Shown here in pieces: positions 15,884-25,335 of a DNA stretch of 64,000 nucleotides. The translations under genes and the position numbers were made by a program. The stretch comes from Kutzneria sp. CA-103260 (GTDB lineage Bacteria > Actinomycetota > Actinomycetes > Mycobacteriales > Pseudonocardiaceae): NCBI RefSeq assembly GCF_018263855.1, contig NZ_CP073318.1, positions 1,488,001-1,552,000 of the forward strand. Direction: 5' to 3'. Under the pieces are notes generated by a model. The model was not told the DNA's origin and made no database searches. It saw only the letters and a list, made by a program, of their open reading frames with translations. The first letter of the stretch is position 1; the number at the start of each line of letters is the position of its first letter.

Positions 15884-18800
15884 TTACCTGGAGCCGTAAA
15901 CCGCCAGCTCGCTGACGGCCATCTGACCGCCGGTCTGGCCGCCGTCGTCGGGCCGGTCGGCCACCACCTTGATGTAGCGGGCCTGCACCGTCTGATCCAG
16001 TTGGACGCCGGTGATGCCGCCGGCGCTGTCCACCCGCCGGGCCACGGTGGAGAACGTCGAACCGTCCAGGGACACGTCGATGTGGAACCGGGTGGCGAAC
16101 TTGTCATCCGGCATCAGCAGCGACACCACGTCGATCGACTGCGGCTGCTGGAGATCCACCTGATAGGCCCACCGATAGCGCTGGGTGGCCTGGGTCCACG
16201 TGTTCGGGTCGCCGTCATCGCCGAGGGCCGGCGTGGAATTGGGCTGCATCAGGGCCTGCGTGTCGTCGATGAACAGGGCCGCCGCAGGCTTGTTCAGGGC
16301 CGTGTCGTTCGGCCCGTACGCGGTGACGCCGCTGATCTGCACGGAACCCTTGACCCCGCTGAACTTCAGGTACCGGGCGGTGACCGGGGCCTGGAGCTTG
16401 GCGGTCCGGGAGTCGGCGATCACCGTGGTCCACGTTTTGCCGTCGGTGGAAGTGGCGACGCTGTAAGGCTTTCCGTCGCACTCGGTGGCGGTGACGGTGG
16501 TGAGCCCTTTGACCGAGCCGAGATCGGCGGTGCCGTCCTGGATGCGGGCGCCGGCGGCAAGGTTGGTCGGGGCGAACGCGCCGACCTCGCTGATCGCCAT
16601 CTGATCGCCGCGCTGGCCCCAGTCGTCCGGCTTGTCGGCGACGATTCGCAGGTACCGGGCCGTGATCGGGGTGGCGAAGTCGACCGGGACGGTTCCCCAG
16701 CTGCCGTGCACCGTGCCGACCGTGGTCCACGCGCTGCCGTCGGCGGAGGCGTCGACGTGGAAGTCGGTGGCGAAGTGCGGCCGCGGCATGCCGACCGTGA
16801 CGTAGCCCAGAGTCTGGGACTGCTGGAGGTCGACCACCAGTTGCCACCTGAACTGCCCGCTGGCCTGCGCGTAGGTGGCAGGATTTCCGTCGGTGGCATA
16901 GGAAAGCTGCGACTCGGGCTGGAGCGTGGCGGTGCTGCTGTCGAGGAACTGGGCCTGCACCGGCTTGCCGGTGGCCAGGTTCTTCGGCGCGCTGCCGGCC
17001 GGCGGCGCGGTCAGGCTCTGGTACTGCGGCTCAAGGCCGGCGTTGGCCAGCAGCGAGGCCGGCACGCCGGTGCCGTCGTAGGACACCTGGTGGTTGTTGG
17101 CCAGCGTGAGATTGGTGGGGTCGCCGGCCGGGAAGTCCGGCGTGGTGTGCTCGTAGTAGTTGTCGGTGAAGACGAAGTCCCCGTACGGGTTGGCCGCTTC
17201 CTTGCTGCCGCCGAAGGAGTTGGTGTCGTTGCCGAACTCGGCGTTGCCCGTCTCGGTGATGTAGTGGCTGCCGCCGTCGGTGTAGATGGAGTGGCCGAAG
17301 CCGTCCCCGTTGCGCACCACGTTGCCGCTGATCAGCAGGCCGGTGTCGATCGACTGGCCCTCCTCGCCGACGACGTAGATGCCGCCGCCGTCGATGTGCT
17401 GCTGGAGGTGGTCGAAGACCAGGTTGTTGGTGATCTTGTTGCCGGCCGTCCGGGTGTTCGGGTTGTAGCCCCAGCCCCAGTTGGAGCTGATGCCGCTGTA
17501 GGGTACGTCGTTGACCTGGTTGTGGGTGATCGTGTCGTAGCGGGCGTAGCCCTGGAAGATGCCGACACCGCTGGTGTACTCCACGGCCACGTGGTGCACC
17601 CAGTTGTCGGCGATCGTGTTGTTCGCCGGGATCACGTTGAGGTCACCGGGATTGGCGTCGGCGCCGTTGCCGATCTCCAGGCCGTTGGCCGAGATGTCGG
17701 TGAACACGTTGCCGGCCACCGACGAGTTGTGCACGTACTGGCCCAGCTGCAGGCCGGCCGCGCCGAGGTGCTGGAAGGTGTTGCCCTGCAAGCTCAGTCC
17801 GTCGGTGTGGTCGAAGACCACGTTGCCGGGTGTCATGGTCCAGTTGCCGTACGGGCAGGTGCCGGGATCAGTCTTGGAGAACCGGTCGCAGGAGCCCTGC
17901 TTCTCCCATGCGTCCGGGCCGGTGAGGTGCATGTTGGCCTGCACCTCGGAGAAGCCGTCGGCGCTGTTGGGGTCGGTCCACCCTCCGTATTGGACGGTGA
18001 TGCCCCGGAGAACGAGCCCCCGCAGCGGGTTCGCGACGGTGCCGGTGCCGGCGACCACCGTCTGCAGGCGCGGGATCTCCACGTCGGCGGTGCGCGGATC
18101 CTGGCCTTCGCGGGGGATGTAGTACAGCGTGTGCGCCGGCTTGTCGAGGTAGAACTCGCCGGGGTCGTTCAGCAGCTCCTTGGCGTTCTCTACAAAGGAC
18201 GGTTGGTCGATGTTGACGCCGTACTGCTTCTTGCTGGAGTTGTCGAAGCACGGCTGCTTCATCGTCACGGTCGTGCCGGACACTGAGGCGACGCCGCAGC
18301 GCACCTGGGTCCAGCTGACGTTGTAGACGAATTCGACGTCGGAGATGTTGTGCCAGCCGGCCAACGTGGCGTCGGACGTGGTGTAGCCGGTGGCGGTGCG
18401 GGAGAAGCCGGTCGGGTTCGACCCGGAGGCGCGGTTGGCCCGCACGCCGTCCACGTACAGCTGCCGGGTGTCGGTGCCGGCCGGCACATTCGCCGTCCAG
18501 ACGCCGTCGACGCCCTGCTTCCAGCCGCCGACCTGCTCGCCGCCGCTGATCACCGGGTGCGCGCCCGCGGCGGCCTCGTAGGTGACGGTGTGCCCGTTGG
18601 TCGCGGAATCACCCTGTGCGGCATCGAAGGTGAGCGTCTTGTCCAGCCGGTACGTGCCGTCCTTGAGCACCACCGCGATGTCCGATGACATCGAACCGGT
18701 GGCCTTGCGGACCTTGCCCTGGGCGGTGAGCAGGGAGCAGGGGTTGCTCGCGGTGCAGGCGGAGCCCTGGCCGTTTGGGGAGACGGTGTAGGTGGTGGTG

Positions 18801-18889
18801 GCTGCCGCCGATGCGTCCGCTGTGGACACAGTGACGGCGGCAGCCGCCAGCAGCACGGCCAAGGCCGCGCCGAGGGGACGGTGGCGCAT
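15884..18889 (-). CDS. Large secreted right-handed beta-helix protein with discoidin (F5/8 type C) domains
   Basis: A 1001-residue exported protein. ATG 18889 follows GGGAG; a signal peptide ends near ADASAA (~28). Residues ~35-620 form a parallel beta-helix with repeated N-rich turns (for example GNVFTDISANGLEIGN), the fold of pectate-lyase-like and other polysaccharide enzymes. Two F5/8 type C domains (~635-770 and ~862-1001) flank a shorter discoidin-like segment (~776-860), all suited to carbohydrate binding. The gene closes the importer operon, 36 bp after the second permease. It probably cuts or binds a cell-wall polysaccharide outside the cell; no catalytic residues could be fixed with certainty. 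Confidence 0.88.
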   Translation of the reverse strand: MRHRPLGAALAVLLAAAAVTVSTADASAAATTTYTVSPNGQGSACTASNPCSLLTAQGKVRKATGSMSSDIAVVLKDGTYRLDKTLTFDAAQGDSATNGHTVTYEAAAGAHPVISGGEQVGGWKQGVDGVWTANVPAGTDTRQLYVDGVRANRASGSNPTGFSRTATGYTTSDATLAGWHNISDVEFVYNVSWTQVRCGVASVSGTTVTMKQPCFDNSSKKQYGVNIDQPSFVENAKELLNDPGEFYLDKPAHTLYYIPREGQDPRTADVEIPRLQTVVAGTGTVANPLRGLVLRGITVQYGGWTDPNSADGFSEVQANMHLTGPDAWEKQGSCDRFSKTDPGTCPYGNWTMTPGNVVFDHTDGLSLQGNTFQHLGAAGLQLGQYVHNSSVAGNVFTDISANGLEIGNGADANPGDLNVIPANNTIADNWVHHVAVEYTSGVGIFQGYARYDTITHNQVNDVPYSGISSNWGWGYNPNTRTAGNKITNNLVFDHLQQHIDGGGIYVVGEEGQSIDTGLLISGNVVRNGDGFGHSIYTDGGSHYITETGNAEFGNDTNSFGGSKEAANPYGDFVFTDNYYEHTTPDFPAGDPTNLTLANNHQVSYDGTGVPASLLANAGLEPQYQSLTAPPAGSAPKNLATGKPVQAQFLDSSTATLQPESQLSYATDGNPATYAQASGQFRWQLVVDLQQSQTLGYVTVGMPRPHFATDFHVDASADGSAWTTVGTVHGSWGTVPVDFATPITARYLRIVADKPDDWGQRGDQMAISEVGAFAPTNLAAGARIQDGTADLGSVKGLTTVTATECDGKPYSVATSTDGKTWTTVIADSRTAKLQAPVTARYLKFSGVKGSVQISGVTAYGPNDTALNKPAAALFIDDTQALMQPNSTPALGDDGDPNTWTQATQRYRWAYQVDLQQPQSIDVVSLLMPDDKFATRFHIDVSLDGSTFSTVARRVDSAGGITGVQLDQTVQARYIKVVADRPDDGGQTGGQMAVSELAVYGSR

Positions 18890-18925
18890 GAACACTCCCG
18901 AGACGTCGTTGTCGAGAATGGACGG

Positions 18926-19792
18926 TTATTCCTTGGTGGCCCCGGCGAGCATCCCCGACACGAGGGTGCGCTGGGAGAACAGGAACAGCACGAGCACCGG
19001 CAGAACGGCGACGATGATCGCCAGCGCCAGCTCAGGGCTGGTGATGTTCAGGCCGGCGCCGGCGACCGGGTTGAACGACGGCGTCGACGACAGCAGCTGG
19101 TTCAGCCCGACCTGGATCGGGAACTGGTCGCTGCCCGGCAGCACCAGGTAGGGCAGGAAGAAGTTGTTCCAGTTGCCGACGAAGCTGAAGAACGCCACCA
19201 GGCCGACCACCGGCGTGGCCAGCGGCAGGGCGATCCGGGTGAAGACCTGCCACTCCGAGGCCCCGTCCAGCCGGGCCGCCGACAGCAGCTCGCGCGGCAG
19301 GCTGGTGGCGAAGTAGATGTACACCAGGTACACGCCGAACGGGTAGAACGAGAACGGTAGGATGATCGACCACGCGGTGCCGATCAGATGCACCACGTTG
19401 AGCTCCAGGAACACCGGCAGCACCAGCGCGGCCGACGGCATGATCATCACGATCAGCGTGACGGTCAGCAGCAGCTTGCGGCCCCGGAACTTGGTCAGTG
19501 CCAGGGCGTAGCCGGCGGGAATGCTGGTGACCAGCGTGACGATGAGCGCGCCGACCGAGTACACGGCGGAGTTGCGCAGCCACGTGAACAGCACGCCGTC
19601 CTCGAAGCCGGCCAGGTGCTGCCAGGCCAGGCCGATGTTGGCCAGCGAGCCGAACGACAGCGGCGAGTCGCCCGCCAGCTCGGCGGCGGTCTTCGTGGGG
19701 GCGAGTAGCAGCCAGATCGCCGGCAGCACGAAAAACGCCAGCAGTGCCAACAGAACGATGGTGATCGCGGTGAGTCCGATGATCCGCTTCAT
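18926..19792 (-). CDS. ABC sugar transporter permease, MalG-like
   Basis: A 288-residue protein with six hydrophobic segments. The EAA loop (ARLDGASEWQVFTRIALPLATPVVG, positions ~175-200, key residues DGA..., IALPL) contacts the ATPase. The ATG overlaps the upstream permease stop as ATGA, so the two are coupled. Together with the lipoprotein and the other permease it forms a CUT1-type importer for an oligosaccharide. No ATP-binding subunit lies in the operon; actinomycetes usually supply a shared MsiK-type ATPase from elsewhere. Confidence 0.9.
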   Translation of the reverse strand: MKRIIGLTAITIVLLALLAFFVLPAIWLLLAPTKTAAELAGDSPLSFGSLANIGLAWQHLAGFEDGVLFTWLRNSAVYSVGALIVTLVTSIPAGYALALTKFRGRKLLLTVTLIVMIMPSAALVLPVFLELNVVHLIGTAWSIILPFSFYPFGVYLVYIYFATSLPRELLSAARLDGASEWQVFTRIALPLATPVVGLVAFFSFVGNWNNFFLPYLVLPGSDQFPIQVGLNQLLSSTPSFNPVAGAGLNITSPELALAIIVAVLPVLVLFLFSQRTLVSGMLAGATKE

Positions 19793-20679
19793 TGCTCGTC
19801 CACCTTGAACAGTCCCGACCGGGTGACCAGCAGCCCGGCCCCGAGCAGGCCGATCACCAGCAGCACCAGGGAGATCGCGGCGGCCCCGTTGAAGTCGCCG
19901 TGCTGGAACGCGTACACGTAGGCCAGCTGGTTGGGCGACCAGGTCGGGCTGACCCGGCCCAGCGAGGCCGTCTGCAACAGCTGCGGCTCCACGAAGAGCT
20001 GGGTGCCGGCGGCGAAGGCCAGGATCGCCATGTAGACGATCCACTTGCGGATCATCGGGATCTGGATGTGCAGCGCCATCCGCCACGGCCCGGCCCCGTC
20101 CATCCGGGCCGCTTCCAGCACCTCCTGGGGAATGTTGTTCAGCGCCCCGTACATCACCACGATCCAGCCGCCGGCCCCGGTCCAGAACGCGATCAGCGCG
20201 AAGATCAGCGACAGGTGGCCCGGTGCCAGCACCTGGGCGAAGGTGGCGAGGTCGAGGGCCTTCAGCAGCCAGTTCACCGGGCTGACCGACGGGTCCAGCA
20301 TGAACAGCCACACCAGCACGCTGGCCACGCCGGCCAGCGCGCCCGGGATGTAGTACAGGAACCGGATCGCCGCAGACAGCGGGGCCGGCATCCGGCTGCG
20401 CAGCAGGATCGCCACCCCCACGGTGAGGATCACGATCAGCAGCAGCCAGAACACCAGGTACACCACGATGTTCCCGAACGCGGGCCAGAACCGGAAGTCC
20501 TGGAACACTCGCAGGAACTGGTTCAGGCCGGTGAACTGCCCGCGCACATTGGTGAACGCCAGGTACACCGCGTACAGCGTGGGCAGCACACCGAAGGCTA
20601 GTAGGAGAATGACGTATCCGCTCACGAACAGCGGGCCGGAGACGCCGCCCTCCCGGGCCCGCCGGACCGGCTGGTTCAC
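19789..20679 (-). CDS. ABC sugar transporter permease, MalF-like
   Basis: A 296-residue protein starting at GTG 20679, whose first bases overlap the binding-protein stop (GTGA). It has six hydrophobic segments and an EAA loop (EVLEAARMDGAGPWRMALHI, ~190-210). The N-terminus (MNQPVRRAREGG) is cytoplasmic and basic. It pairs with the MalG-like permease that follows with a 4-bp overlap. The upstream lipoprotein should deliver the substrate. Confidence 0.9.
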   Translation of the reverse strand: MNQPVRRAREGGVSGPLFVSGYVILLLAFGVLPTLYAVYLAFTNVRGQFTGLNQFLRVFQDFRFWPAFGNIVVYLVFWLLLIVILTVGVAILLRSRMPAPLSAAIRFLYYIPGALAGVASVLVWLFMLDPSVSPVNWLLKALDLATFAQVLAPGHLSLIFALIAFWTGAGGWIVVMYGALNNIPQEVLEAARMDGAGPWRMALHIQIPMIRKWIVYMAILAFAAGTQLFVEPQLLQTASLGRVSPTWSPNQLAYVYAFQHGDFNGAAAISLVLLVIGLLGAGLLVTRSGLFKVDEQ

Positions 20680-22034
20680 TGCGTGGTCACCGTGTATCCG
20701 ACGGACTTGGCTTCGCTGGCGATCTCGTTCTGCCACGCGGGAAGCGTGGCGGTGAGCGTCTTGCCCGCGGTCACCGCCGGCAGCACCACGCTCGACCACG
20801 CGGTGGCGTCGCTGAACTTCGTGTTGCCCCAACCGGTCCACACCTCGTCGGCGGCCTGTTGGAACACGGTGGACACGTCGGTGGCGAAGTAGTCCTTGTT
20901 GGCCGGGTTGGCCAGCCAGGCCTTGGCGCCGGGGGAGTAGGCCGGATAGGTCGGCGCGGCCTTGAGATTGTCGTCCGAGGTGGTCAGCCAGGTCGTGAGC
21001 GCGGTGGCGGCCTTGAGATTCTTGCTGTGCGAGGAGACCATCCACACGCCGCCGCCGACGTTGCCGGTGTGGGCCTGCGACTCACCCTGCCACTTCAGCG
21101 GGGCCGCGGCGGTGATCTGCCCGGCCGGCGTCTTGAACGCCGAGTTGAACAGGTACTGCCCGTACCAGGACGGTCCGACCGCCATCAGCACCTTGCTGCC
21201 GTAGTCCTTGGCGAAGCCCTGCCCGAAGAACCCTTGGGTGGTAACGGAACCGGCCTTGATCAGACTGTCGAGCAGCGAGGCCATCTTGGTGCAGTGCGGG
21301 TCCTGGAGGTTGGAGCGCAGCGCGGTCGGACCGGTCAGCTGCTGGACCGGGCACTGCGCGGACCAGAAGTACGACTCGTGCGAGTTGGTGTCGCCGATCG
21401 CGCCGACCAGGTAGCCGGGGTGCTCCTTGGCCACCTTCTCGCCCAGCGCCTGGTATTCCTCCCAGGTCGTGGGCACCTGGTAGCCGAACTGGTCGAGCAG
21501 CGACTTGTTGTACCAGAGCACGACTTGGGCGATATCGTTGCGCAGGCAGTAGGTGTGGCCGTTGAACTGGCATGGGGCCAGCGAGCCGGTGGCGAAGTTC
21601 TTCAGCGTGTCGGCTGGCACCAGGCCCTCGTCGACCGGAGCGGCGAAAGCCTGTGCGCTCGGGCTCGTCGGCTGCGACGCCCAGGTCACGTCGGTCGGCG
21701 CCGCGAACACCACGTCCGGCCAGCCACTGCCGGTCCGGTCGAACAGCTGCACCTTGGTCTGCAGATAGGTCGAGCCGTCGGCCGATCCGTCGTAGGTGAC
21801 GACGTCCATCCGCACGCCCGGATTGGCCTTCTGGTAGGCCTGCACCGACGCCAGGCGGGTCGAGTCGGTCCAGACCGTGATCTTGGCGTTGGTGTCCTGG
21901 GGCTGCTGCGTGAAACTGGCCGCGGTGGTTTCGCTGCCGGCGTTGGGATCTGCGCTGGCGCAGGCGGCGGTGAGCACGCCGACGGCCAGTAAGGCGGCGA
22001 TCGCGGACACGGTTCGGCGCTGGTGTGACATCAT
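20676..22034 (-). CDS. ABC transporter substrate-binding lipoprotein (family 1, sugar)
   Basis: A 452-residue protein. The N-terminal signal ends in the lipobox LTAAC (Cys ~25), so the mature protein is membrane-anchored. The body is a type I extracellular solute-binding fold (ITVWTDSTRLASVQAYQKANPGV start; WYNKSLLDQFGY and TTWEEYQALGEK segments). AAGGA lies six bases before ATG 22034. The sugar family fits the CUT1 permeases downstream. The ligand is probably an oligosaccharide released by the operon's secreted beta-helix protein; this is an inference. Confidence 0.9.
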   Translation of the reverse strand: MMSHQRRTVSAIAALLAVGVLTAACASADPNAGSETTAASFTQQPQDTNAKITVWTDSTRLASVQAYQKANPGVRMDVVTYDGSADGSTYLQTKVQLFDRTGSGWPDVVFAAPTDVTWASQPTSPSAQAFAAPVDEGLVPADTLKNFATGSLAPCQFNGHTYCLRNDIAQVVLWYNKSLLDQFGYQVPTTWEEYQALGEKVAKEHPGYLVGAIGDTNSHESYFWSAQCPVQQLTGPTALRSNLQDPHCTKMASLLDSLIKAGSVTTQGFFGQGFAKDYGSKVLMAVGPSWYGQYLFNSAFKTPAGQITAAAPLKWQGESQAHTGNVGGGVWMVSSHSKNLKAATALTTWLTTSDDNLKAAPTYPAYSPGAKAWLANPANKDYFATDVSTVFQQAADEVWTGWGNTKFSDATAWSSVVLPAVTAGKTLTATLPAWQNEIASEAKSVGYTVTTQ

Positions 22035-22065
22035 TGTCGGTCCTTCGGGGCGGGGTTTCTGGAGA

Positions 22066-23163
22066 TCAGGCGGCGCGCTCCACGTACGGCGACAATGCTG
22101 CGCCGTAGCCGAATTCGGCGGGCAGGGCGATGCCGGGCGAAGTCGGGGCGTGGACGAACCCCTCGGCGTCCACGTGGCGTTCCCGCCGCACGGACGTCGA
22201 CGTCACCAGCGACTCGTAGTACGTGGTGTTGGAAATGGCCATGCACAGGTGGTGGTTCGGGATGTCCGAGCCGTGCACCTCGGCCCGTAGCCGGTAGGCG
22301 TCAGCGAGGTGGGCGGTCCGCATGGCGCCGGTGATGCCGCCACGCAGCGTCGTTCCGGTGCGGACGCCGAAGGTGGCGGCCCCGGCGGCGATGAAGTCGC
22401 CGGAGTTCATGTGGGCCCCGTCGGAGGTTTCCGCCACCAGCAACGGGATTCGCACCTTTTGTGCGAGCTGTCGGTAGGCCGTCACACTGAACTCCCGCAT
22501 CGGCTCCTCGTACCAGAGGTAGCCGGCCTCGCTCAGCGCGTGCCCGAGGTACACGGCGTCCGGCAGGTCGAAGCCGGCGGATCCGTCGTACATCAGCGGC
22601 AGATCGGGCCCGACGTGCTCACGTAACGCCGTGCACAGCGCGGCGTCGCGACGGGCGTCGCCCCAGGCGTGCAGCTTGATGCCACGGTAGCCGAGCTTGA
22701 GGCATTGGTCTGCTACGTCAAGGAATTCTTCGGTACTGTCGAAAGTGGACGTTGAGGCATAGGCCGGGATCTTGTCCCGGTAGCCGCCCAGCACTTGCCA
22801 TACGGGTTGGTCGTAGAGGCGGCCGGCCAGGTCCCACAGCGCGATGTCCACCAGCCCCAGGGTGGGCAGCGGCAGCTCGTGGATCCGGTCCAGCTCCCAC
22901 ATCCGGTGCCAGATCCACTCGCGTCGGAGCGGATCCTGGTTGATCAGTTCTTTCCGGAAGATTCGGTTCACGAGATCGTCCAGCAGCACACCTGCACCTG
23001 GGCGAGCGAACACGGCGACACCCTCGACGCCGGCGTCGGTGCCGATGCGCAGCACCGCCCCGTCGCCCTGGGCCGGGCTGCCGGAAAGCCCGTCACGCCA
23101 GTGGAAAGGCGGATCGGCCGGCGGGACCTCGATGCGGTGCGACTCGACGTGCGTGATCCTCAC
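22066..23163 (-). CDS. Enolase-superfamily enzyme (mandelate racemase/muconate lactonizing group)
   Basis: A 365-residue protein with an N-terminal capping domain and a TIM barrel. Metal ligands appear as MYDGSAG (Asp ~193), WYEEP (Glu ~219) and AETSD (Glu ~245). The second-strand base motif reads GIKLHAW (K-x-H rather than K-x-K), and HGSDIPNHH carries candidate His bases. Members dehydrate or racemise sugar acids. GTG 23163 overlaps the GntR stop by 4 bp. In this operon it probably processes a sugar acid from the imported oligosaccharide. The exact reaction is not determined. Confidence 0.88.
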   Translation of the reverse strand: MRITHVESHRIEVPPADPPFHWRDGLSGSPAQGDGAVLRIGTDAGVEGVAVFARPGAGVLLDDLVNRIFRKELINQDPLRREWIWHRMWELDRIHELPLPTLGLVDIALWDLAGRLYDQPVWQVLGGYRDKIPAYASTSTFDSTEEFLDVADQCLKLGYRGIKLHAWGDARRDAALCTALREHVGPDLPLMYDGSAGFDLPDAVYLGHALSEAGYLWYEEPMREFSVTAYRQLAQKVRIPLLVAETSDGAHMNSGDFIAAGAATFGVRTGTTLRGGITGAMRTAHLADAYRLRAEVHGSDIPNHHLCMAISNTTYYESLVTSTSVRRERHVDAEGFVHAPTSPGIALPAEFGYGAALSPYVERAA

Positions 23164-23918
23164 TGCTGAGGTCCCTGGGTGAACATCCGGTTGCGGATCT
23201 TGCGTTCGAACTGGCGTTGCGTGGTGTCGATATGGGCCGTCATCAGCTGCACGGCGCGGTCCGGGTCGCCCTCGGCGATCGCCTCGGCCACGGCCACGTG
23301 CTGCCGACCGGCCACCTCCAGCGACCCGGGCACGTCGCCGTGGAACAGCAACGTGTCGGTCTGCGCGGCGAAACGCCGGATATTGGCCACATTGGACTGG
23401 AGGAAGATATTGTCGGCGGCGATCGCCACCGCATCATGGAACTGCTGGTCGGCGCGGGCGAATCCCCGCACCTCGTTGGCTGTGCCCAGGCGCAGCGACT
23501 CCTCGGCGCTCTCCCGGATCTTGCGTACCTGGATCGGCGTGGCCAGGGATGCCGCCCGGCGGGCCGTCTCCGCCTCGATGAGCCGGCGGAAGTCCAGCAG
23601 CATCGAGACGTGTGCCATGTCGGTCGGCTGGAAGTGGGCCAGTTCCTCGTCGGCCAGCGTCCGGTCGGCCGCGGCCACGAAGATGCCCGCGCCGCGGCGC
23701 ACGCTCAGCCGGCCGATGGCCGCCAACACCTTGACCGCCTCGCGCATCTGGTTGCGAGTAGTGCCCAGCAGCTCGGCCAGGCCCTGCTCGGTCGGCAACC
23801 GGTCGCCGGGGTGCAGGCCCTGCTCGGCGATGTGCTGCAGCAGCCGCTCCGCGACCAGCTCGTATCCCGGCCGGTACCGGTCACCCCCGCCGTCGGCGGC
23901 ACGCTCGGCGCTGTCCAT
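23160..23918 (-). CDS. GntR/FadR-family transcriptional regulator
   Basis: A 252-residue protein. ATG 23918 was chosen for the GAGGGGG site just upstream; a frame continuing to 23987 would run through the operator. The N-terminal winged HTH (ELVAERLLQHIAEQGLHPGDRLPTEQGLAELLGTTRNQMREAV, key residues LPTE, REAV) is followed by an all-helical FCD-type effector domain (~95-235) with the metal-site pattern D...H...H. FCD regulators sense organic or sugar acids. It leads the whole importer operon and likely autoregulates it. Confidence 0.9.
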   Translation of the reverse strand: MDSAERAADGGGDRYRPGYELVAERLLQHIAEQGLHPGDRLPTEQGLAELLGTTRNQMREAVKVLAAIGRLSVRRGAGIFVAAADRTLADEELAHFQPTDMAHVSMLLDFRRLIEAETARRAASLATPIQVRKIRESAEESLRLGTANEVRGFARADQQFHDAVAIAADNIFLQSNVANIRRFAAQTDTLLFHGDVPGSLEVAGRQHVAVAEAIAEGDPDRAVQLMTAHIDTTQRQFERKIRNRMFTQGPQQ

Positions 23919-23944
23919 GGCCCCCTCGTTCGTCAATGAACCTG

Positions 23945-23962
23945 ACTCATCTGCGAATGAGT
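23945..23962. promoter_or_regulatory. Putative GntR operator (ACTCAT-N6-ATGAGT)
   Basis: A 6-bp perfect inverted repeat, 27 bp upstream of the GntR start, in an AT-richer segment that must hold the operon promoter. Spacing and placement suit FadR-type autoregulation. No other copy was noticed elsewhere in the operon. Confidence 0.5.
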
Positions 23963-24234
23963 ATGAACTATCAGGGTCGATGCGCAAGGGGTGTGACGAT
24001 GAGTCTGATTTAATGTACGGAGCGTGAGCGTCAACTTCTGGGTGCTGTGGACTTCGACCTGTCGGATGTCGTGCGGGACTGGCCGTCTCGGATCTGGCGG
24101 GCCGGCGGCCCGTTGGGGTTGGGGATGCGCATCTCCTTGAGTCACTCTCTTGATCTTCAAAAGCCTTGCCTTATAACACTTTTCACTCATTCGGGGAGCG
24201 AGATCGATCTTGGTGGGCGAGTAGAATTGCTGGT
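23963..24234. other. Intergenic region between GntR operon and DUF222 gene
   Basis: About 270 bases without a credible gene. A TAGAAT hexamer at 24222-24227 lies seven bases before the DUF222 ATG and is a likely -10. The rest has shorter AT-rich patches and no repeat or hairpin that stands out. Confidence 0.4.
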
Positions 24235-25335
24235 ATGCAAGAGAAACTCGCTCGCTTGATCGAATGCGAGCGTCTCCTTCGTAAGGCTCAAGCCGAGCGG
24301 CTACGACTGATTGCTGAGTTGAACGTCGATGAGTGGGCCGACCGTGACATCGGGATGGCCCTGCAACTGTCCTCTTCCAACGCCTCGTCCCTCGTTGAGT
24401 GGGCTACTCGTGTGGCCACGGTGTTCCCTGATGTGGTGGAGGCCATGGAAGCCGGGGTGATCAGCGAATGGTCTGCCCACGGCCTGGTGGACCCTACCGA
24501 GCACTACAGTCGTGAGGTGGCGCAGAAAGCCGTCGCTAAGACCTTGGAGACCGCCGCAGGCCGCTGCTGCCAACAGCTTCGCCGGTCGGTGCAGGGTCGG
24601 TTGCAGCGGGCGGATCCGGCCGGGCATGCCCGGCGATGCGCGGAGCGTCGTCGGGATCGCACTGTGATCCTTTATGACACTGAGGAGGGTATGGCCGCCC
24701 TCAAAACCGAACAACCAGTGGAAGTCGCCCAGGCCATGTACGCCAAGATCGACCGCTTGGCCCGTCAGGAGCCCAAGAACGGCCGGTCGATGGACGCCGT
24801 GCGGGCGGATGTGTTGGCGTCGTTGGTGTTGGAGGAGCCGAAGAGTGCTGGCTCGAAGGCGTTGATCCAGGTCACGGTGCCGATCACCGCGTTGTTGGGT
24901 GTCGACGACCGGCCGGGGCAGCTCGATGCCGGTCAGTTGCTGCCGGCGGAGGTGGTGCGGGACCTCATGTCCCACCCCGGCACTGTCTTCCACCGTCTGC
25001 TCACCGATCCGGCTGGGCGGTTGTTGGAGTACAGCCCGGGGATCTACCGGCCGAAGGCGGAGGTCGATCGGTTCATCCGGACCCGGCACCGGACGTGTGT
25101 GATGCCGTGTTGCTCGCATCCCTCGCGGTCCTGCGATGTCGATCATGCGGTGGCGTGGCCGGAGGGGAAGAGTACTGGGACCAATCTGGGGCCGTTGGAT
25201 CGCGGGCATCATCGGTATAAGCATGCGACCAGGGCGAAGGTCGTCATTGCCGACGATGGGACTACGACGATCGAGACGCGGTGGGGTCAGACCTACATCA
25301 CGACGCCGGATCCGGTGGAGGAGCCACCGTTCTAA
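24235..25335 (+). CDS. DUF222/HNH endonuclease-domain protein (13E12-type)
   Basis: A 366-residue protein. The start at ATG 24235 follows a -10-like TAGAAT by seven bases (leaderless). An N-terminal DUF222 helical domain (~1-270) precedes a C-terminal HNH motif: CVMPCCSHPSRSCDVDH (paired Cys and DxDH), then N and GHHRYKH. Such genes occur in many near-identical copies in actinobacteria and resemble mobile or multicopy elements; no activity is firmly established. Base composition looks less GC-rich than its neighbours to the eye, which would fit transfer. No flanking repeats were seen. Confidence 0.88.
   Translation: MQEKLARLIECERLLRKAQAERLRLIAELNVDEWADRDIGMALQLSSSNASSLVEWATRVATVFPDVVEAMEAGVISEWSAHGLVDPTEHYSREVAQKAVAKTLETAAGRCCQQLRRSVQGRLQRADPAGHARRCAERRRDRTVILYDTEEGMAALKTEQPVEVAQAMYAKIDRLARQEPKNGRSMDAVRADVLASLVLEEPKSAGSKALIQVTVPITALLGVDDRPGQLDAGQLLPAEVVRDLMSHPGTVFHRLLTDPAGRLLEYSPGIYRPKAEVDRFIRTRHRTCVMPCCSHPSRSCDVDHAVAWPEGKSTGTNLGPLDRGHHRYKHATRAKVVIADDGTTTIETRWGQTYITTPDPVEEPPF

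Noticed and set aside
15842..18286. An 814-codon open frame on the + strand opposite the beta-helix protein
   Set aside because: No conserved motifs, Val/Gly/Arg repeats typical of antisense frames, and it begins inside the terminator hairpin.
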